64,000 nt of DNA, taken from NCBI GenBank assembly GCA_025738555.1, contig JAOVFP010000017.1:310001-374000 (forward strand), read 5' to 3'. The stretch is from Cyathus striatus. Lineage: Eukaryota; Basidiomycota; Agaricomycetes; Agaricales; Nidulariaceae. Shown one piece after another: positions 43,289 to 54,745 of this stretch. The position numbers and the translations under genes are program-made. Below the pieces are notes generated by a model that worked only from the letters and a program-made list of their open reading frames with translations, had not been told where the DNA came from and ran no database searches. Every line of letters begins with the position of its first letter. Position 1 is the stretch's first letter.

Positions 43289-46266
43289 TCAACTCAACTT
43301 TACTTTGTGTATTGCTATTAGGTTTTCTGCTTCATCCAATTTTCCAAGAGCAAGATAAATAATTGCAAGATTTGTCAAACTTTGTACAGTTCCTGGATGC
43401 TTGTCTCCCAACAGCTGACTATTCATTTCCAATACATGTTCCTGCAGTTTCTCTGCATCATGCAACTTTCCAACTTTATAAAAAGTGGATGCCAAATTAT
43501 TTATACTTGTAAGAGTATCTGGATGATTTCCACCTAGCAGTTTTGTATGCATTTCTAAGACATGAATTTGAAGCTCCTCTGCTTCATTCCATTTTTCAAG
43601 GCTAGAGTAAGTTGATGCTAAATTACCCATACTCGTGAGTGTATCTGGGTGCTCAACACCCAGCAGCTTAGTACGTATATCCAAGACATGTATTTGTAGC
43701 TCTTGTGCCTCATTCCATTTTCTGAGTGCTGAATATGTTGTTGTCAAATTGTTCATACGTGTCAGTGTATCTGGGTGTTCACTGCCTAGTACCCTCATAG
43801 ATGTCTCTAAGGCATGTACTTCCAGAGCTTCTGCATCATTCAATTTTCCAAGTTTGGAATAAGTTGATGCCAAGTTATTTATACTTGTTAAAGTATTTGG
43901 ATGCTCATCACCTAGCAGCTTAGTATATATCTCTAACACATGTATCTGCAGCACTTCTGCCTCTTTATACTTTCCAAGATGAGAATAGGTTACTGCCAAA
44001 TTGCCTATACTCTTTAGTGTGTCTGGGCTCTCACTCCCAAGATGCTTGGTGTGTATATCTGAGACATGTACTTGCAACTCTTCTGCTTTATTCCACTGTC
44101 CAAGATGAGCATATATTGCTGCCAAATTTCCCATAGTTGTTAGTGTATCTGGATGTTCAATACCTTGCATCTTTTTAGATATCTCTAAGACATGTACATG
44201 TAGCACTTCTGCCTCATTCCATTTTCCAAGGTGAGAATATGTTGTTGCTAAATTGTTCATACTTTTTAGTGTATCTGGGTGCTCATTACCTAGCACATTG
44301 GTACGTTTTTCTAAGACATGTACCTGAAGCTCTTCAGCTTCCTTCAATTTTCCAAGAAGAGTGTAAGTTGATGCCAAATTGCCCTCAATAGTCAGTGTAT
44401 CTTGATGTTCACCACCTAGTAGCTTTGTCTGTATCTCCAAGACATTTACCTGCAGCTCTTCAGCTTCCTTCCATTTTCCAAGATGTAAATATGTTGTTGC
44501 TAAATTACCCATAGATGTTAGTGTATCTGAATGTTCAGAACCCAGCAGTTTGGTACGAATATCAAAGACATGTAATTGCAGTGCTTCTGCATCATTCCAC
44601 TTTCCAAGATCACAATAAATGTAAGCCAGGTTGTTCATACTTGATAGTGTATCAGGATTATCCTCCCCAATTAACTCTTTATTGCTTTCCACTATTTTTA
44701 TGAGCACATTCTGTACTTCCTTGTAATTTCCTGCTTTTTTTAATGCTATTGCAAATTTGTTGAAAGTGTCATAGTAATAATTAACTTTTGATACAATCTG
44801 AAGTACATGTAGTGCAATTTCTTGTGTATATTTATATTCATCAGCAGTATCATCATATGATATAGATGCAGACAGTATGCCACTTGCATTTTCTATCCAG
44901 TGCATTCTTTCATTAACATGTAATCTATCTTGACACCAAAGCTGAATTAGTGGATGTAAACTTAAGCATTTCACACTTTCTTTCTTGATCAGTGCAAATG
45001 ATAAAAGCATAGATACAGCTTTATTGAATAGATATTCATCCCATTCATAATCATCATCTATATGGAACAACTCTTTTTCCATAGTTGTTATAAGAGCAGG
45101 TCTGATATCAATCACATGTCTGGCTATGCTTGAGTAGTAGTGATTTGCAGCTCTTTTGAATAATCTTATAGGTATATTCCTGTGATGAAAGAAGGCACAA
45201 GTATTAATGATAGTAATAGCACATTTGGCAACTTTTGCATCATTCAAAATTTCTGACATTCTCACTAATGTCTGAAAAGAAATTTCCCATGTCCCATAAA
45301 CTGTCTTATGATATTTAGAAGCACCTTCAAACTCTTTGTTATCCATAAGCTTGGCTCTATATTTCATGTATTGTTTTGGATACTCAGTGATATCACAATT
45401 ACCACTCATTACATAGGCACCAGCTTGAGCAATGGCTAATGGAACACAGTATAATTCAGTAACTATATCCTTTGATATGTTCCCATATTGGTTAGATTGA
45501 TCCTCTAGTCCACTAGCTTTGAGAAGTAATTCAATAGCAGTGTTTTGACTCATTTCTGTTACTTCCATAGAATTTTCATTCCTAGTAATTCTCCTCAGAG
45601 CTTGATTTCTGCTGGTTATAAGTATATTTCCCTTATTTCCAGATGGAAGAAATTTCTCCACCACTTCTGGAGCTCCATCAGCATTATCATAAATCATCAA
45701 CCATTTGGTCTTTAAGAATGAAATCCAGTTGAGAACAGCATTAGCCGAAAAGTCCCCTGACTGAGCAGATGTATAAGTCTTATAGAGATCTTTAAGACTT
45801 TGTATGGCACTTTCTTCAGAGGTTAAATCAATCCAGAATATGCACTCAAAACTAAACAGAGATCAATCAATTAACTCAATTAGATGATATTGATCACATA
45901 CTAGTCCTCAGAGTCATCTTTAAATTTTAAACAAATTTGGGTTTTACCAATTCCACCCATTCCATAGAGGAGAAAGTACTTTCTTCTTGCATTAATTGAG
46001 TTTTCAGACTTGAAGTGTTTATTCAACACCTCAAGGTATTGTTCTTGCCCTGTAAACAACTCAGTTGCGCTTGGAGCTGTCTGACTAATTGGGGAAAGTC
46101 GCCCATCTCTCATTTGATTCGTTATCATATTGACCTGAAATACTTCGTCAGATTTATGGAATTCATAAACCACTTTACATACCTGTTTGTCGATGTACGT
46201 GCTATTCGAATGATCTATCAACGTAGCGTGATTGATCGAAAAGTCGTGCGAATTTGTAAAGGCCAT
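43289..46266 (-). CDS. NB-ARC-TPR NLR-like protein
   Basis: Exons 46266-46183, 46134-45902 and 45851-43289, with introns of 48 and 50 nt, give about 959 residues without a stop. The first intron is a multiple of three and open, so its retention cannot be excluded; it has a good GTATGT donor and TCTGAC branch-like site. The N-terminus (DFSINHATLIDHSNSTY) resembles the short N-terminal motif of many agaric NLRs. Then come Walker A GMGGIGKTQI, Walker B WLMIYDNAD, NILITSRN and CVPLAIAQAG, all hallmarks of NB-ARC ATPases. The C-terminal half has 11 TPR units of exactly 42 residues (LLGxEHPDTLTSMxNLAxTY type, like kinesin light chain TPRs). Such proteins are thought to act as cytoplasmic sensors of non-self. 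The body has only about six CpGs in 2.7 kb, the 5' end about twelve in 250 bp. The gene looks intact. Confidence 0.88.
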
Positions 46267-46269
46267 GTT

Positions 46270-47050
46270 GGTAGTTTGAGTATTTGTCGCTTAGTTGCAA
46301 TTATCCGCTGTACTTATACGATGCGGGAGTATTCGTCATTATTCAGGAACCGCAGACGTCAAACTTAATCGCACATATTCAATTGCTCTCCTGACGTACG
46401 CTGATTTGATTAATGTGTAACGACATGTCAACAATGTATTAATAGTCCGTATCGCTCACACAGTCCTGATCAGCTGAGACATTTGTAGGAATATTTCAAA
46501 CTCGCATCGAAAATGCTAATAATATGCCCAATCGTTCGGGCCGATGTCACGTTGTGTGTCCAGTGTCATATATGATAGATCGACTTCGTCGATAACCGTC
46601 TAAGTATATGGTGAGTCTGAGAGTCAATGAACGCGCCTGAGATAAGTATTCTATCAAAATCCTACTGTAATCAATGTCATATAGCGTTATTCGAATTCTC
46701 GTTTTACGATTGACGTGATACTGATCTCATACCCACAACTATAAAAGCCCGGGAAGCCAAGGAAACGAGCCGACGAAGGGGCGAGTGTTTGTGTAATTCT
46801 GCGATAGCTCGGAGTTTGGTGCGCTTGGATTGGGGGTGCACAACGCCCGCAAAGCGTGACTCACATGATCTGTGACATCTGTCACGCATGCCCCCAAATT
46901 CTACTGACCCACTGCTCTCGTTCCTCACTCAACACATTTTAGCTAGCTCTTTTGTGTCACGTCATAATAAAAATACATTATCTATGATTGTATGAAGTTT
47001 TTTTTTGTTAAAATGTGCTGGATATTGCTGGAGGCATCAAACCCCTGCCA
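46270..47050. promoter_or_regulatory. CpG-rich upstream region of the NB-ARC-TPR gene
   Basis: CpG-rich DNA lies directly upstream of the NB-ARC-TPR start. It also holds an imperfect palindrome around GATCTGTGACATCTGTCACGC (46868-46888). No gene is supported. Confidence 0.35.
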
Positions 47051-47084
47051 AAAACCACATCAATTAGGTACTCAAACTTCATCC

Positions 47085-47345
47085 TCTTATAACTTTTGAA
47101 TGAGAACACTTCAGAACATATATAATAGAGAAAAGTTGCACTATTTTACGATGCCTACAATTGCTATTAGCCGGATTTTTAATTAAGGTGCTGTAACATA
47201 TTAATATGACAGGTATTGGTGCATTATCTCATACTTACAATCATGGTATTAAAATTCTGGTTAATACGAATTATCTGCATCGATGAATAGTACAAATTTT
47301 CTCTATAAATCATATACGGACGACGCGATTCCGTAAAGTTATAAG
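47085..47345. repeat. Imperfect inverted-repeat element, copy 1
   Basis: The left arm TCTTATAACTTTTGAATGAG...ATAGAGAAAAGTTGCACTATT pairs with the right arm AGTACAAATTTTCTCTATAA...GTAAAGTTATAAGG. It keeps CpGs (GACGACGCGATTCCG). A related element lies at 47585-47850. Confidence 0.65.
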
Positions 47346-47584
47346 GTATAAGTTCTCACTCCCATAGCTCAGAGGCACAGCCACAGGTTAGACATCAAAC
47401 AACACCATGTGTGATCGATTGCTCAACACAAATATTCCATTATCATGTATATATGAACTACACATTAAGTACAGTTTATAATAGATTATTTGTATAGGCT
47501 GTATAGGTTTTTGTGCATGTAATAATGTTGAATTGGCCAAACTTATATCCAAATGCCTATTAACTGTATAGCTGTGATTTTCAT

Positions 47585-47850
47585 TCTTTAATAACTTTTG
47601 AAGGAGTGAACATAAGACTATGGTTTATAGAGTGAAATTACACTACTTTTTTGTGCCAATAATCATATCAAGCTAGATTTTTTATTCAGTAACTGTAACA
47701 TGTAATTTGGGTGTGTATAATAATGGGTTCCCATACATACAGGACTTTTAATAAAATCCTGTATAGATGAAATTATTTAAACAATATAATAGTGCAATTT
47801 TTTTCTATAAACTATAGCAATACAATGTGATCTCAGAAAGTTATTTGAGA
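47585..47850. repeat. Imperfect inverted-repeat element, copy 2
   Basis: It has the same arm structure as copy 1 (AATAACTTTTGAAGGAG ... CAATTTTTTTCTATAAAC ... GAAAGTTATTTGAG), but no CpG remains. Both copies are followed by a similar AGGCACAGCCAC segment (about 47371 and 47877), so the duplicated unit is about 510 bp. Confidence 0.6.
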
Positions 47851-47899
47851 AACAAGTTCTGAAACCAACCACATAAGGCACAGCCACCAGCAGAACCTA

Positions 47900-48990
47900 T
47901 TTCGGAAGATCGCCTGATTGATTAATATAAGTTGTCACACCTGTCACCTTGTTTTAACCAGTAGTTATAAGAGAATATAGGAATTTATACATATTACACT
48001 ACTTAAATAATATATTTATCACATCTTGCATAATATTAGTTAAAGTAGGAGTGGAAAGAGCAAACAAAAGTATGAAGAAACACCCAGGAAATGCGAAGAA
48101 TAGAGCTGGGTCAAGATTTGTGACACTTTTAGTCACATGGCGTGACCGTCACGTCACCAGCCATGTGAGAGCATTGTGCACCCCCACTTGGATTCATGTG
48201 ACCGTGTGCGACGAGCAAGAAAACCAAACCGCCACGCGCACGAGCCAATGTTGTTCTGCTCCCTAACTAGAAACTTTCGCATGTTTTCGAGGCCAGCGGG
48301 CCAAGCACTTTCAACCGGTCTGTTTACTTCAACTTACATCCTCAATCTACCTCCTGCTAGCGTCTGTGCAGTTCGCCTTTAAGGCGCCAAATAAATGGCA
48401 CTATACTTTACTGCAACTGCCAAATCTGACGCGGGGACGTTTGTGACGCTGTCTATGTACGGATCTGCTCTGTCAATACGATATCAAGGACTTCTGCAAC
48501 ACGTGAGACGGCCTCAAATGCATGTTCACGAATGAAGGAAACATCTACATGAATACTATGCAAAGGCAGGAGTGGGCTGGATGGTATTCTAGGGGTATTG
48601 CGAGTGAGATGCAAACATGGGCATGCCACATAATGGTGAGCCGCCACTTCCTTCGTTCGCTTGACTCGTCTGCATCAATGTTCAACGTTTTCTCTCTGCA
48701 TATGTGCCCTACATAGCTCTTGGCTCTCCATCCATCTCAGATTACTCGCCGCCGGCACCGGTCGTCTACTTCCATTTGAGTGATCAAGCTCCTCCCTCCC
48801 CTCTTTGCTTTTAAGGCCTGAACGATAAGAATCGCTTTTTTTCATCACTCTGGTCCCTGCCTTCGTTTTCCCTTTTCGTTCGACGCTGTCTCTACCCAGT
48901 CTCCACCCGTCGTTCCACCGTACCGCGTACCTCAAGCACATACAAACTTTTGTGGTCCTCTCTTTGTGCCTCCGCGGACTTCGCCACATC
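47900..48990. other. No gene recognised
   Basis: CpG rises again from about 48080 (GGCGTGACCGTCACGTCACC, 48139-48158). Frames such as 48051-48266 and 48522-48716 have no domain. Confidence 0.4.
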
Positions 48991-48999
48991 ATCTCACTC

Positions 49000-50540
49000 A
49001 TTTCCTATTCCCCGTTTCTTCCTCGTCTCGCTCTAGTTCCGTCTCCCCTGCCTAATCCTTTTGTGTCGTTATCTTTTTGTTCACTTCTCTTGTCAACTTT
49101 GCACCGTCTGTCAATCTCGTTATACAAACGTTCTCCTTCCACCTTGTTCCTTCCCAGCGTGGACGTTACACATATGTCATACCTTAGTTACCGGTTCTGG
49201 TCCTCCTCCAAGGGCCTTAGGCACTATGTAAAATGAACGTCATCCCAGCGGCCTGGTTCATCCTCCCCCCTTTGTGTCCCCCCACCTACACTCCGCTACT
49301 CGTTAACACGAGGGATCAGAGCCCGAAAAACGTATCATACGTCGCATTTCACGACTCTGATGCTCTGGATCTACGACTCGCCATAGTACGGAAACGCTTC
49401 TTCGCCTGTCAGCCATGGACCTTCGCAATGACGAGCTATTGAGGCACAGAAGAGCGTAACCTGTCTGATACACACTTACACCGGGCACAAGGCGGGAGGG
49501 TGGAGTTTGCATGGGGATTTTAGACGTTGTAGGGGTGACAGGATTGGGGCAGTATGGTGTTGCATTCAAGCTGCTATACAGGTCTCTAAGCCGGTACGTT
49601 TTCTACCCTATTGCACAGGATGTTGGTACTATCTATATGCTTTAGTGATTGAAGCCTCATCCCGCCACCTAGACGAAGATCACAGAAAGTCCCGTCAGCA
49701 GTACACACCCCATGTCCTTCAACTATTCTCCCGTAACTCATGGAGACTTGGAGTGTTCGGGTATCCAAGTCGGGCATGACAACTCAGCTCTAGCTCGTGC
49801 AAGAAGCTGTGTACCTATTGTGAGGGCACTTTTGGGATATAGGAACGATAGTGGATTCGAGAGGGTGGACTACGAGGTGTTTGGTCTGGGTACACAGTAG
49901 CCGCTGCCTTGGGTATGCTCAGTTTTCTTATTTCACGTTGGCGGGACATGTTTTGAGGGGTGGGATGGATCCTGAGCACTGAGGGGGAACTTTGCGGTGA
50001 TGGTATATGTTATGAAGACAGTCGCAACTGGTTGTGTGGTTTGCTAGCTATCGGCAACAGGGAGCCGAGGTAATCGCCCAGGAGTTTTATGCGTTTACAG
50101 GACAACGTCGCGTACGTTTTCTACGTTGCTATACACTATTCGCTGTTCTTACGTTCCTTTTATTCACAGCTGAACCTTCTAGTGATCTGAATCGACGGTC
50201 TATCATTCTCCCGCTTCAGAACTCGCGTGTACGACGTGCCACATCATCGCCTCCACGACGGTCATATCAGGATTGTCGTCATTTGAGCTAACCAGGACTT
50301 CTCACACCCTGCTCAATATACCGTGCTAGCTGGGCGAACGGCTGGCACCACACGTACTTATCACCGCTATGAACGTGCTAACGACTGGAACGACTCGTTG
50401 GGAGGAACGAATGAGAGCTGGATGGTGGGGGTGGAGGCTGTAGCGGGGGCCAGGACATTACTGATCACGACGACGCGACGGGATATCCTTTGGTCTTCTT
50501 GTATTCATCAAGGGACTATCCGTTAAGAGAAACCTCTGAT
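49000..50540. repeat. R-family dispersed repeat, copy 4
   Basis: It shares with copy 1 the TATTGAGGCACAGAAG box (about 49438), a GTACGT...CTTTAG intron-like interval (about 49597-49646) followed by TGATTGAAGCC...CACCTAGACGAAGATC, and GACGTGCCACATCATCGCC (about 50235). With copy 2 it shares GAGGTGTTTGGTCTGG. It is diverged and CpG-rich. Confidence 0.5.
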
Positions 50541-50544
50541 CTTT

Positions 50545-52240
50545 GATCTCTCGAGACTCCTTAACGACTCACCCTACCGCCAGTTTTTTTGACATTCTTC
50601 TCTACCACACCGTTTGTTCCCTATATGTTTGTACTAGTATGCTCCGGCTAAATATACTTGGAGATGTATAGAGTGCTATACTAAATGCCGAAGTAGACAA
50701 TTTATAGATGTACGACTAAGGTCATTTGAAACATCTTCTCTGTTCTTCAGAATTAAATTCAGCACCTGGTTATTCAAGCTGGCACAAGTCATCCTTCCCC
50801 TCCTCTAGTACGTACTTATTCCACCCAATTTTCACTTGCCATACCTGTGCGCGCTTGAGCCTTGGTGTCTTGTTGGTAGCTGTAGTACATACATCGGCAA
50901 TACATCGGCGCTACGCAGCTACCGATATATCCGGCTAGCGCCTTGTTAGCGCTTGATTCGGGTACCACGCAGTCATGCCACATGCAATTCTTCGGAATTC
51001 CGTTCAAAACCTGAACCTTACTTGATTCCAACATCGATGGGTACGACCAGTACGACTTCACTGCAGAGACTCTCTCCATTACTGGTACTAAAGTACCGAT
51101 ACGATAAAGAAAATATGGTCCTTCAACAAGTCATCCCGGCTGTATTGTCAATGAAAATGTGATTCGAAATCGGAACATGTGGTGAAGCACTCAGCAGGTC
51201 GAGCTTCGATTCCCATCGTGACTGTCCCGGGTCTCACTCATGTTCCACGAGGTTATGCCACCTTTCGATCCCACTTAGCTGATACCAACGTACCAGAGTC
51301 CTTCAAGTTTTTGAACCCACTGGGCCCTGGCGCTGCTAGTGATGTGGGCAAAACGTCGCCATTTCGCCGCGCCAGGTCTCGCCACCTGGCGAAACCTCCA
51401 GTACAAAGAGGGTTGCGGTAACCGGCGAATGATGTATTACATAACCGACAGATAAACCCTTCCAATTGTTGAACGTTGAAATGTTGACTCCCCAACGAAC
51501 GATATCGGATAAGTCAACGAAGTTTGTCATTGTCAAGGCGAGAACAATGCCGAGGATCACGTGATGACCAGACAGCATCCGCAAAAGAGCCCATTTTACT
51601 GAAGGAAGGAAATGATGGAGTACATGGAAAAGCCAGTAAAAAAAGGCTGAAAACACTAGTGAGTAGTAGGAATACAAGATATGTGGGATAGTGGTTATTA
51701 ATAAGGTGATAGTAAGATAAATAAGATGAAATGGAAGCATGAAAGAAGTCTATAAATTGATTATAGGATTAGTAGGGACGAGGTGGGAAGGTAAAGGCAG
51801 AAATTCTTGTCAAAATAATGCAGCAAAGATGTGGTTAAGTGCAATGGATATAGGCAGCAGCGTCCAGTATCTACTTGGGCTGGTTAGATAGCAAACCAAG
51901 CAACCAAACACAAGTAGTGCGCACACCTCGCAATTTCAAAATAGGAACTGATTATTCCACTGGAGAATAGTAGGTTCAGTATTAGAGCCTGCTGTGGGCA
52001 CAGCCCCACCAGCCGCAATGATGAAGTGGTACGGTGAGCTTGTGAAAGATTCTAATAGATCTTGCACAAAATTATTTTTGAGCTTGAAACAAATATACTC
52101 TCCATTCGGTGGAAGAAAATGGGAGCAATGACAATAAATGAAATGCAGGAAGTTTAATGTACTCAATGAGATTAGTACAATAGTAATATTTTGTCATATA
52201 CGGCTTAACTACAACCACGGATGGTAAAGAACACGGTAAA
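50545..52240. other. No gene recognised
   Basis: CpG-containing DNA with only short frames (for example 51336-51740 minus and 51936-52166 minus), none with a recognisable domain. Confidence 0.4.
51340..51430. repeat. GGCGAA/TTCGCC word-repeat element, copy 1
   Basis: The words CGCCATTTCGCCGCGCC, TCGCCACCTGGCGAAACC and ACCGGCGAATG form overlapping short inverted repeats. A related stretch is at 52245-52345. Confidence 0.55.
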
Positions 52241-52244
52241 TCTC

Positions 52245-52345
52245 TTCGCCAGTATTGCCAGCTTTCGCCATTTTCCCACGCCAGGTTTTCGCCTCGCCAG
52301 GCGATTGGCGAATGCTCTCGGAGGTTTTGCCTCCCACACTAGGCG
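52245..52345. repeat. GGCGAA/TTCGCC word-repeat element, copy 2
   Basis: TCTTCGCCAGTATTGCC, TTTCGCCATTTTCCCACGCC and CGCCTCGCCAGGCGATTGGC resemble copy 1 and end about 60 bp before the CFEM gene start. They would lie in or near its promoter. Confidence 0.55.
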
Positions 52346-52399
52346 CTGCACAAAGGACAAGTCGGCAGCCCCTTAACTACGACGGTGCAGTCGAGTGCA

Positions 52400-53560
52400 A
52401 TGATCAACATCAAGGTTTCTGTTATTCTACTGGCCCTTAGCGTTCTACTGGCCCTCGTTAGGAATGTCGTAGCTCAGGGCGGGACTGGGATAGATGGTTT
52501 ACCGGAGTGTGCGACGACGTGTGCGGAGACAGCTGCTCAGGCAGCTCAGTGTTCTTTGTACGTACGGTCTACCATTTTCTTCCCTTAGTCTGCGATACTT
52601 TTTGTATTCCCTCCTCTCCATTCTTCGCACAGCAGGTAACATTCGCATCCGAGGCATACCTCCCCTTCTGTGTCGACTCCCCTCCCTTCCACACACCACC
52701 TATGCGCACTTGCGCACCCTTCATCTCCCTTTCCCCCCAGACTCCTCCCCTCTCGATTACTTACTCCTTCCCAGACAACCCCTTGAAGAGACCTGCCTCT
52801 GTGCCTCTAGCTTTGTCAGTGCAACCTTAACTTGTGCATCGCACAGCTGTCCTCCTGAAGAGCAACCAGCAGTACGCGGTTTCCTCGGTGCTATATGTGG
52901 TGTGTTCTCCCCTTCTTTTCCATTAAGGATATGATGGATACTCACGGGTAGCGTGTTGTTGCTTGTAATTGGATAGATGGGCCGGGAACAACGACAATCT
53001 CGATAATACCATCACACATCGGCCCTATAACGACAACTGTTTCTCTTTTCCCGATACCTGTGTCAACCAGCGCATTCAGCTCTAGCATAGTTCCAAGTTC
53101 GACACTTCGAGGAACCACACGATCATCTTTCTTCATCTCGTCTTCAGCAATTACACCACACGCATCCTCTTCCTCATTTTCTCCTTTGAGTGGCTTCACC
53201 CCCACCCCCACCCCCACCCTTCCGAACGGCTCATCTTCCTTGTTCGCAAGTCCAGCCTCTAACGACTCTCCCTCCCATTCTCCGTCCCCCTCCTCCGAGT
53301 CCTCGCCACTCAGTAACACATCCGGAGCACTTCTGACTCCAAACACAACTCTCTCTTCAAGCATGAGCTCACCTACTGCTCCTGAACTCGTGTTACCTTC
53401 TAGTGCGACGCCGAGTACAGTGGTGGTAACAACCACGAGTACAACTGTACTACCTACTCAAACTTTGGCTGCGAGCAGTGGCACTGGGAAGGTGATAGTT
53501 GGGGCGGGGTGGTTGGTGTGCATAATTGGTGCGGTCGTCGGGGTGTTCGAAGGTCTGTAA
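52400..53560 (+). CDS. CFEM-domain, GPI-anchored surface protein
   Basis: Exons 52400-52557, 52775-52899 and 52977-53560 give 288 residues with a continuous frame. Residues 1-26 are a signal peptide (VSVILLALSVLLALV core). The CFEM domain has eight cysteines: LPECATTCAETAAQAAQCSL, then ETCLC, LTCASHSC and AICG. Residues of about 95-255 are Ser/Thr/Pro-rich (TPTPTPTLP), as in cell-wall stalks. The end (SSGTGKVIVGAGWLVCIIGA...) is a small-residue site plus hydrophobic tail, a typical GPI signal. CFEM proteins act at the fungal surface in adhesion, haem uptake or host interaction. The acidic residue before CLC is Glu rather than the Asp of haem-binding members. The first intron (217 nt) is long for this window, so an extra small exon is possible. 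An in-frame GTG lies 5 codons upstream but the ATG at 52400 is preferred. Confidence 0.85.
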
Positions 53561-53599
53561 TGTGTGTGATCTGTGTTGATTGTACAGTATTTCGGTGAA

Positions 53600-53960
53600 G
53601 GTCAGACGTAACAGTGAGAGGTTATTGAGAGTTGTAAGTCACTTGCCTATGTGATACCCGATGATACCGACACATTAACTTCAGTTAGCCATGTACTTGT
53701 ACGTTTGTTCGATAATACCTACTTTTATGTCTATCACTATTCTTGGACGTTGAAATTTCATCTTGTCTTGTGCAGTCAAGTCAAGTTACTTTGCACCACT
53801 TTGGCTTTGGTCGTACTAGTCTTCAAATCGGGCAGCTTTCCACGTGTCAGTCAAATGACTGATAGACTAGCAAAGAGCTGTAGAAATATGATGGATGGGA
53901 CGTTTATATTCATCTCTGTGCTTGTAAGCAAGATATAAATATAAAAAGCGCGATGTATCT
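53600..53960. other. No gene recognised
   Basis: 3' flank of the CFEM gene. The frame at 53651-53938 has a hydrophobic run but no known domain. Confidence 0.35.
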
Positions 53961-53965
53961 GTGAA

Positions 53966-54038
53966 CTCCCTGTCTGGGATGCGATCCCAACTGTCGTGCG
54001 CCAGTAAATGTGTGTACTAATGGGTACACTAACAGAGA
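53966..54038 (-). pseudogene. tRNA-Asp-like pseudogene, intronless
   Basis: The 73-nt sequence keeps the acceptor stem TCTCTGT/ACAGGGA and a T stem (TTGGG...CCCAG), with the 5' GTGTACCCATTAGTACAC in the D-arm position. The anticodon stem does not pair. A T5 run (53946-53942) follows as in the copy at 15553. It belongs to the same family as the 15.5-16.8 kb array. Confidence 0.55.
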
Positions 54039-54484
54039 CTTGGCGAATTTATTATACGATAATGGTAAGAAGATCATATTTTAGCCTGAGCACGGTGGCT
54101 ACTATGTACGTATTTCTAATATGTTCGGTTAAAATTAACAGTACAGTGTCGGTTGCTTCATCTGCAAGCATTGGACTGTCCTGATGTAAAGGTGATTGGA
54201 AGCCTGGCACGGGCCTAAACAAGGAAATTTGTAACGCGAGTCGGTGAACATCCGTTCGACCTGGGTTGTCCTAATGTGTCATAAGAGGAATTTGAGTGTG
54301 GAGGAGAGCGAGATGAGGAGAAAGCTTCGAAATGCGAACAAGACTGAGACTGAGAACGAGTTGAAAATAATGAAAGAAAAATACTTAAAGAGATATGACG
54401 GTCAAAGTGCACTTTTAACTTGGTGCGCAAACACTATTGATGCGAGCACATATTGATATACCGAAAATTCTCGGTTTTTCTAAT

Positions 54485-54745
54485 TCGCGTTTGTGAAGAT
54501 TAAAATATTAACATGGCATATGATAGACTACTAGTGGATCAAGCGACTTTATCTGCCTCACTGAAAGTTTGCCAAAGATAATACCACCCATACATACTAA
54601 CCTTGTTTAGTTGTCTTGAAATTGATTGTTATACCTACGTACAATATGAATACAAAAAATATTCAAGCGAGACATGGTATCCTTATTAGTTGGGCTGCAA
54701 GTAGTACTATCATGTGGCAAGTTCAAGTACAGTTGGCGACACGCA
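54485..54745. repeat. Dispersed repeat, paralogous to 15335-15790
   Basis: It contains GAAGATTAAAATATTAACATGG, CATACATACTAACCTTGTTTAG and GGTATCCTTATTAGTTGGGC in the same order as the 15-kb copy, but without the tRNA-like insert. The right end is interrupted by the TA-flanked element at 54730. Confidence 0.7.

Noticed and set aside
48139..48180. Palindrome CACATGGCGTGACCGTCACG...CCATGTGAG as a regulatory site
   Set aside because: It is imperfect, isolated and not next to a gene I can support.
53060..53560. Ser/Thr/Pro-rich ORF as an independent gene
   Set aside because: It is the last exon of the CFEM gene, in frame through GT/AG introns.
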